25,502 bases of DNA from contig JBLHMP010000062.1 in NCBI GenBank assembly GCA_047623555.1, positions 1 through 25,502 on the forward strand, in the 5' to 3' direction. Of the stretch, positions 22,562 through 25,502 are shown piece by piece. Position numbers and translations under genes: made by a program. The stretch is from NORP181 sp047623555 (lineage in GTDB: Bacteria > Pseudomonadota > Alphaproteobacteria > Rhodobacterales > Rhodobacteraceae). The first letter of the stretch is position 1. Every line of letters begins with the position of its first letter. Below the pieces are notes generated by a model. It did not search any database, had not been told where the DNA came from, and saw only the letters and a list, made by a program, of their open reading frames with translations.

Positions 22562-23782
22562 TTACTGCCGCACCAGCGCGCGCTGCGCTAGATCGGCTTT
22601 GCGCCAATTTAGCAATCCGGCGCGAATGCCCTGTGCCATGCTGGCCCGCCATGTCTGATCTTGCAGGTTTTTCAGATCGCGCGGGCTCGACATGAAACCA
22701 ATTTCGATCAGAACCGATGGAATATCGGCGGCCTTTAGCACCGAAAACGCCGCGGATCGCAGCGGGCGGCGGTTCATCGGGCCACCGGTCTGGGCCATCG
22801 CCGACACCAGCGCATCGGCCATGGCTTCGGTGCGCGGCTGGGTTTCTTGGCGTGCCAGATCCAGCAGAATGTCGGTGACCTGATCATCCGCATCGCTCAG
22901 ATCAACACCAGACAACAGGTCGCCGCGATCATGGCGTTCCGCCAGTTTGGCGCTGGCCACATCAGAGGCATCGCGCGACAACACATGCACCGTCGCGCCA
23001 TGCGCCAACCCTTCGGCGAGCGAATCCGCGTGCAACGAGATAAACACATCCGCCCCGGCCTGATGTGCCACTGAAATTCGCCGCTCAAGCGACACAAAAT
23101 GATCGGTGTCACGGGTCATAATCACCTCAAAGCCGCCACCGCGCAGCAACAGTTCGCGCAATTCGCGCGCGAAGGTCAGCATCAGGTCCTTTTCGATAAC
23201 GCCTTCCTGTTCGGCCCCCGGATCAATGCCGCCATGCCCCGGGTCCAGCACCACAATCAATGGCGCCTCCGGCGATTTGGCGGGTATTTTCGCGACATCC
23301 TCGGGTGTTGGCAAATCCCAACGTGCATCCTTTGGAGCACCGGTTTGGCTGGCAAATTCGTCGGCAGAAACCGGCGTCAACGTGAGGGTCAGATGCGCGC
23401 CACCGGTGACAGCATTCACCGTAATCCCAGCACTGGCAACTTGCATCGGGGTGCCCAAATCAGCCACCAAACGCGACCATCCGGGAACATATGTGCCAAA
23501 CTGTACCTGTTTGATGCGGTCCGTGGCCAACATATCGTGATCTTGCAAGGCACTCCAATCGACCTCTTGGAAATCCAGAACCAGACGCGGTGGGCCATCC
23601 AGCGTGAACACCCGATACGGCACGCCCAACGACAGTTGCAGATCAATCTGCACGCCATCACGGCCCAGATCAATAATGGCGCTTTGGGACGCATCAATGC
23701 GCGCCAGCCCGCTGAAATCCTGCGCGAAAGCGGCGGTTGGCAGCAGCCAAAGCGCCACCAAAACCTGTCGAAACCTGTTCAT
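22562..23782 (-). CDS. amiC: Periplasmic N-acetylmuramoyl-L-alanine amidase (AmiC-like)
   Basis: 406 residues. I use ATG 23782, inside the longer frame, because it has AAGG upstream and begins a clear Sec signal peptide (Met-Asn-Arg-Phe-Arg, hydrophobic core, cleavage after Ala-Phe-Ala at residue 20). An AMIN domain at about 30-120 directs such enzymes to peptidoglycan or the division site. The Amidase_3 catalytic domain (about 170-400) has zinc ligands H183 (VLDPGHGGIDPGA), E197 (Gly-Val-Ile-Glu-Lys) and H251 (Ser-Leu-His-Ala-Asp), and catalytic E360 (SVLIEIGFMSS). It cuts the amide between muramic acid and the stem peptide during daughter-cell separation. Confidence 0.94.
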   Translation of the reverse strand: MNRFRQVLVALWLLPTAAFAQDFSGLARIDASQSAIIDLGRDGVQIDLQLSLGVPYRVFTLDGPPRLVLDFQEVDWSALQDHDMLATDRIKQVQFGTYVPGWSRLVADLGTPMQVASAGITVNAVTGGAHLTLTLTPVSADEFASQTGAPKDARWDLPTPEDVAKIPAKSPEAPLIVVLDPGHGGIDPGAEQEGVIEKDLMLTFARELRELLLRGGGFEVIMTRDTDHFVSLERRISVAHQAGADVFISLHADSLAEGLAHGATVHVLSRDASDVASAKLAERHDRGDLLSGVDLSDADDQVTDILLDLARQETQPRTEAMADALVSAMAQTGGPMNRRPLRSAAFSVLKAADIPSVLIEIGFMSSPRDLKNLQDQTWRASMAQGIRAGLLNWRKADLAQRALVRQ

Positions 23783-23854
23783 ACTCAAAAACCTTGTGTT
23801 TTGCGCACACGATAAACAATCGGGGCGCATTTGGAAACGGCTGCGAAACGGCGT

Positions 23855-25015
23855 CTACCCGTGTTTTTCGCTTTTACGTTCCGCCATAAATCGCGCCAAT
23901 CGCACCAGCCCTTCTGTGATGTCCGCCGTTGCCCGCGCATAGGAAAACCGCAGGGTTGTGGCGCCGCGAATGGGATCAAAATCAAGCCCCGGCGTTACCG
24001 CAACGCCTGCCTTGTCCAGTATCTCAGCGGCAAAGGCGCGGCTATCTGTCGTCAGGTCCGACACATCAGCATAGACGTAGAACGCCCCGTCCGGTGGTGC
24101 GATATTGCTGAACCCGGCACGCGGCAACCCGTCCAGCATCAGCGCCCGGTTGGCGGCATAGATCGCCAGATTGCCCTGCAGTTCGTCATCACAGTCCATC
24201 GCCGCGAGGGCCACAACCTGACTGGCGTGCGGTGCGCAGATGAACATGTTTTGGGCAATGCGTTCCACCACCCGCACCTGATCTTCGGGCACCACCATCC
24301 AACCAACCCGCCAGCCAGTCATGCTAAAGTATTTCGAGAACGAATTGATCACATAGACTTCGTCGGTCAACTCAAGCGCGGTGACGGCTTTGGCCTCATA
24401 TTCAATGCCGTGATAAATCTCGTCCGAAATAAATGACGCGCCCATCGCCTGCGTCGCTTCGATCAAACCCGACATCGCCGCGCGGTCCAGCATCGTGCCC
24501 GTCGGATTGCCCGGTGACGCCACCATTAGCCCGGCCAGATCAAGCCCGGCAAAATCGGCAGGCACCGGCTGCAGCCGGTTTTTGGGCGCGGTTGATAAAT
24601 CCACCGGCACCAAACCCAAGGCGCTGAGGATCTGGCGGTACGACGGATAGCCCGGTGCGCCGATGCCGACCCGATCGCCGCTGTCAAAAAGTGCGGTGAA
24701 CGCCAGCAGAAATCCGCCGGACGATCCAGGGGTTATAACCACGCGATCCGGGTTCAGATCGACGTTATACCAATCGCCATACATCCGCGCGATACGCTGA
24801 CGTAACGCGGGCAGTCCAAGCGCCACGGTATAGCCCAAAGCGTCTGCTTCCATGGCGCGCGCCAATGCCCGCGTGGCCCCTTTGGGCGCGCCGGTGCCGG
24901 GCTGGCCGACCTCCATATGGATAATGTGACGGCCAGCATCTTCGGCTTTACGGGCGGCCTCCATCACGTCCATCACGATGAAGGGATCGACGTTGGCGCG
25001 GGTTGAGTTTCGCAT
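23855..25015 (-). CDS. PLP-dependent class I/II aminotransferase
   Basis: 386 residues. The fold-type I signature is clear: EVGQPGTGAPKGATRALARA near the N-terminus, GYTVALGLPALRQRIARMYG, VVITPGSSGGFLLAFTALFD for the phosphate cup, ASPGNPTGT, an Ile-Ser-Asp-Glu-Ile-Tyr-His-Gly strand with the pyridine-binding aspartate, and the Schiff-base lysine K228 in Ser-Phe-Ser-Lys-Tyr-Phe-Ser-Met-Thr-Gly-Trp-Arg. Relatives transfer amino groups between aspartate, alanine or aromatic amino acids and 2-oxo acids. The exact substrate is open. It is divergent from the M48 protease gene with only 22 bp between the predicted starts. Confidence 0.94.
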   Translation of the reverse strand: MRNSTRANVDPFIVMDVMEAARKAEDAGRHIIHMEVGQPGTGAPKGATRALARAMEADALGYTVALGLPALRQRIARMYGDWYNVDLNPDRVVITPGSSGGFLLAFTALFDSGDRVGIGAPGYPSYRQILSALGLVPVDLSTAPKNRLQPVPADFAGLDLAGLMVASPGNPTGTMLDRAAMSGLIEATQAMGASFISDEIYHGIEYEAKAVTALELTDEVYVINSFSKYFSMTGWRVGWMVVPEDQVRVVERIAQNMFICAPHASQVVALAAMDCDDELQGNLAIYAANRALMLDGLPRAGFSNIAPPDGAFYVYADVSDLTTDSRAFAAEILDKAGVAVTPGLDFDPIRGATTLRFSYARATADITEGLVRLARFMAERKSEKHG

Positions 25016-25037
25016 GGGTTTCTTTCATTGTGAGGTC

Positions 25038-25502
25038 ATGTTTATTGAGCGCTTATCCCGGCTAGGGTCAATCTTTGTTTCGCCATTTCCCAAAGACCCT
25101 ATACTGTCCAAAAGCCCGGTTCTGTCTAAAAGTCCGGTGATCGGGCTGACGCTGTGTTTATATCTGATGTCAACGATCCAGGTTGGCGCGATTACACTGT
25201 TGCGCGACGCCGGGATCGAACATGCGCTTAGCCAACTGGCGGCGCCGATCTTACGGTCCGCCGGGCTTAGTCCGACACGGGTGCGGATATTGGTGGTCGA
25301 TGACAGCAAACTGAATGCCTTTGTGGTCGACAATCGGACGATATTTTTGAACTACGGCCTGATTCAGAGGGTTCAGTCGGCGGGGGCGTTGCAGGCTGTC
25401 ATCGGACATGAGGCCGCCCATATTGCCAACGGTCATATTGCACGTCGTATGAGCAATATGCAAAGCGCACGCACCGCAGCCGGGTTGGGAATGTTGCTCG
25501 CG
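25038..25502 (+). CDS. M48-family metalloprotease, 5' part (cut by window end)
   Basis: 155 residues from ATG 25038 to the last base, open at the end. A hydrophobic segment at about 33-50 (VIGLTLCLYLMSTIQVGAIT) is likely an export signal. The conserved start LLRDAGIEHALSQLAAPILR follows, then VRILVVDDSKLNAFVVDNRT and the zinc motif His-Glu-x-x-His in Val-Ile-Gly-His-Glu-Ala-Ala-His-Ile-Ala-Asn-Gly-His. This matches periplasmic BepA-like proteases involved in outer-membrane protein quality control. A long N-terminal lead before the signal, including a duplicated Leu-Ser-Lys-Ser-Pro-Val, is unusual, so a later GTG at 25137 may be the true start. The C-terminal half (TPR repeats in BepA) is outside the window. 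Confidence 0.9.
   Translation, partial: MFIERLSRLGSIFVSPFPKDPILSKSPVLSKSPVIGLTLCLYLMSTIQVGAITLLRDAGIEHALSQLAAPILRSAGLSPTRVRILVVDDSKLNAFVVDNRTIFLNYGLIQRVQSAGALQAVIGHEAAHIANGHIARRMSNMQSARTAAGLGMLLA

Noticed and set aside
23099..23815. A 238-residue plus-strand frame opposite the amidase gene
   Set aside because: It is antisense to a complete zinc amidase with all catalytic residues and has no recognisable domain.
1..25502. CRISPR arrays, tRNA or rRNA genes
   Set aside because: No regularly spaced repeats, tRNA cloverleaf sequences or rRNA-like stretches were seen on either strand.

Overview
The window looks like chromosomal DNA of a marine Roseobacter-group alphaproteobacterium (Rhodobacteraceae). 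The base composition is moderate to high GC. A TRAP transporter, an ilv attenuator followed by ilvB-ilvN, several small conserved hypotheticals and a peptidoglycan gene block all fit that group. The genus cannot be fixed from sequence reading alone.

Region 1 (1-2100) is a decayed accessory patch. It begins with the 3' end of an IS21-type istB gene and two terminal-type direct repeats. Two very short ORFs, a GNAT acetyltransferase fragment and a probable DNA methyltransferase C-terminal fragment follow. It ends with a STAS-like (DUF4325) gene broken by one in-frame TAA and translationally coupled to an unknown single-span membrane protein. This is the only part where reading frames are visibly broken.

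Region 2 (2055-9002) is a transport and sensing unit. A three-gene TRAP operon on the minus strand (binding protein, small permease, unusually long large permease) ends in a clear terminator. It is divergent from a Cache-domain histidine kinase and NarL-type regulator pair on the plus strand. The likely logic is that the kinase senses an organic anion and the regulator controls the transporter.

Region 3 (9015-12720) starts with a WYL-domain repressor divergent from a 56-residue ORF, with a perfect 12-bp inverted repeat between them. The branched-chain amino acid operon ilvB-ilvN follows, preceded by a leader peptide with consecutive Leu-Val-Val-Ile codons and a textbook attenuator.

Region 4 (12728-15590) holds a conserved small protein, an XRE regulator with a repeat-rich upstream region, a Rieske mononuclear iron oxygenase and a coupled 63-residue protein.

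Region 5 (15646-25502) is mostly minus-strand housekeeping: a DUF2189 membrane protein, an amidase-signature hydrolase, prfB, mrcA (PBP1A), a LysE/RhtB exporter, a periplasmic N-acetylmuramoyl-L-alanine amidase and a class I/II aminotransferase. The 5' part of an M48 metalloprotease gene, divergent from the aminotransferase, runs off the end. I do not see a clear new multi-gene system. The best candidates for undescribed biology are the DUF4325/membrane-protein pair, the repressor/56-residue ORF module and the XRE-Rieske-small-protein cluster.
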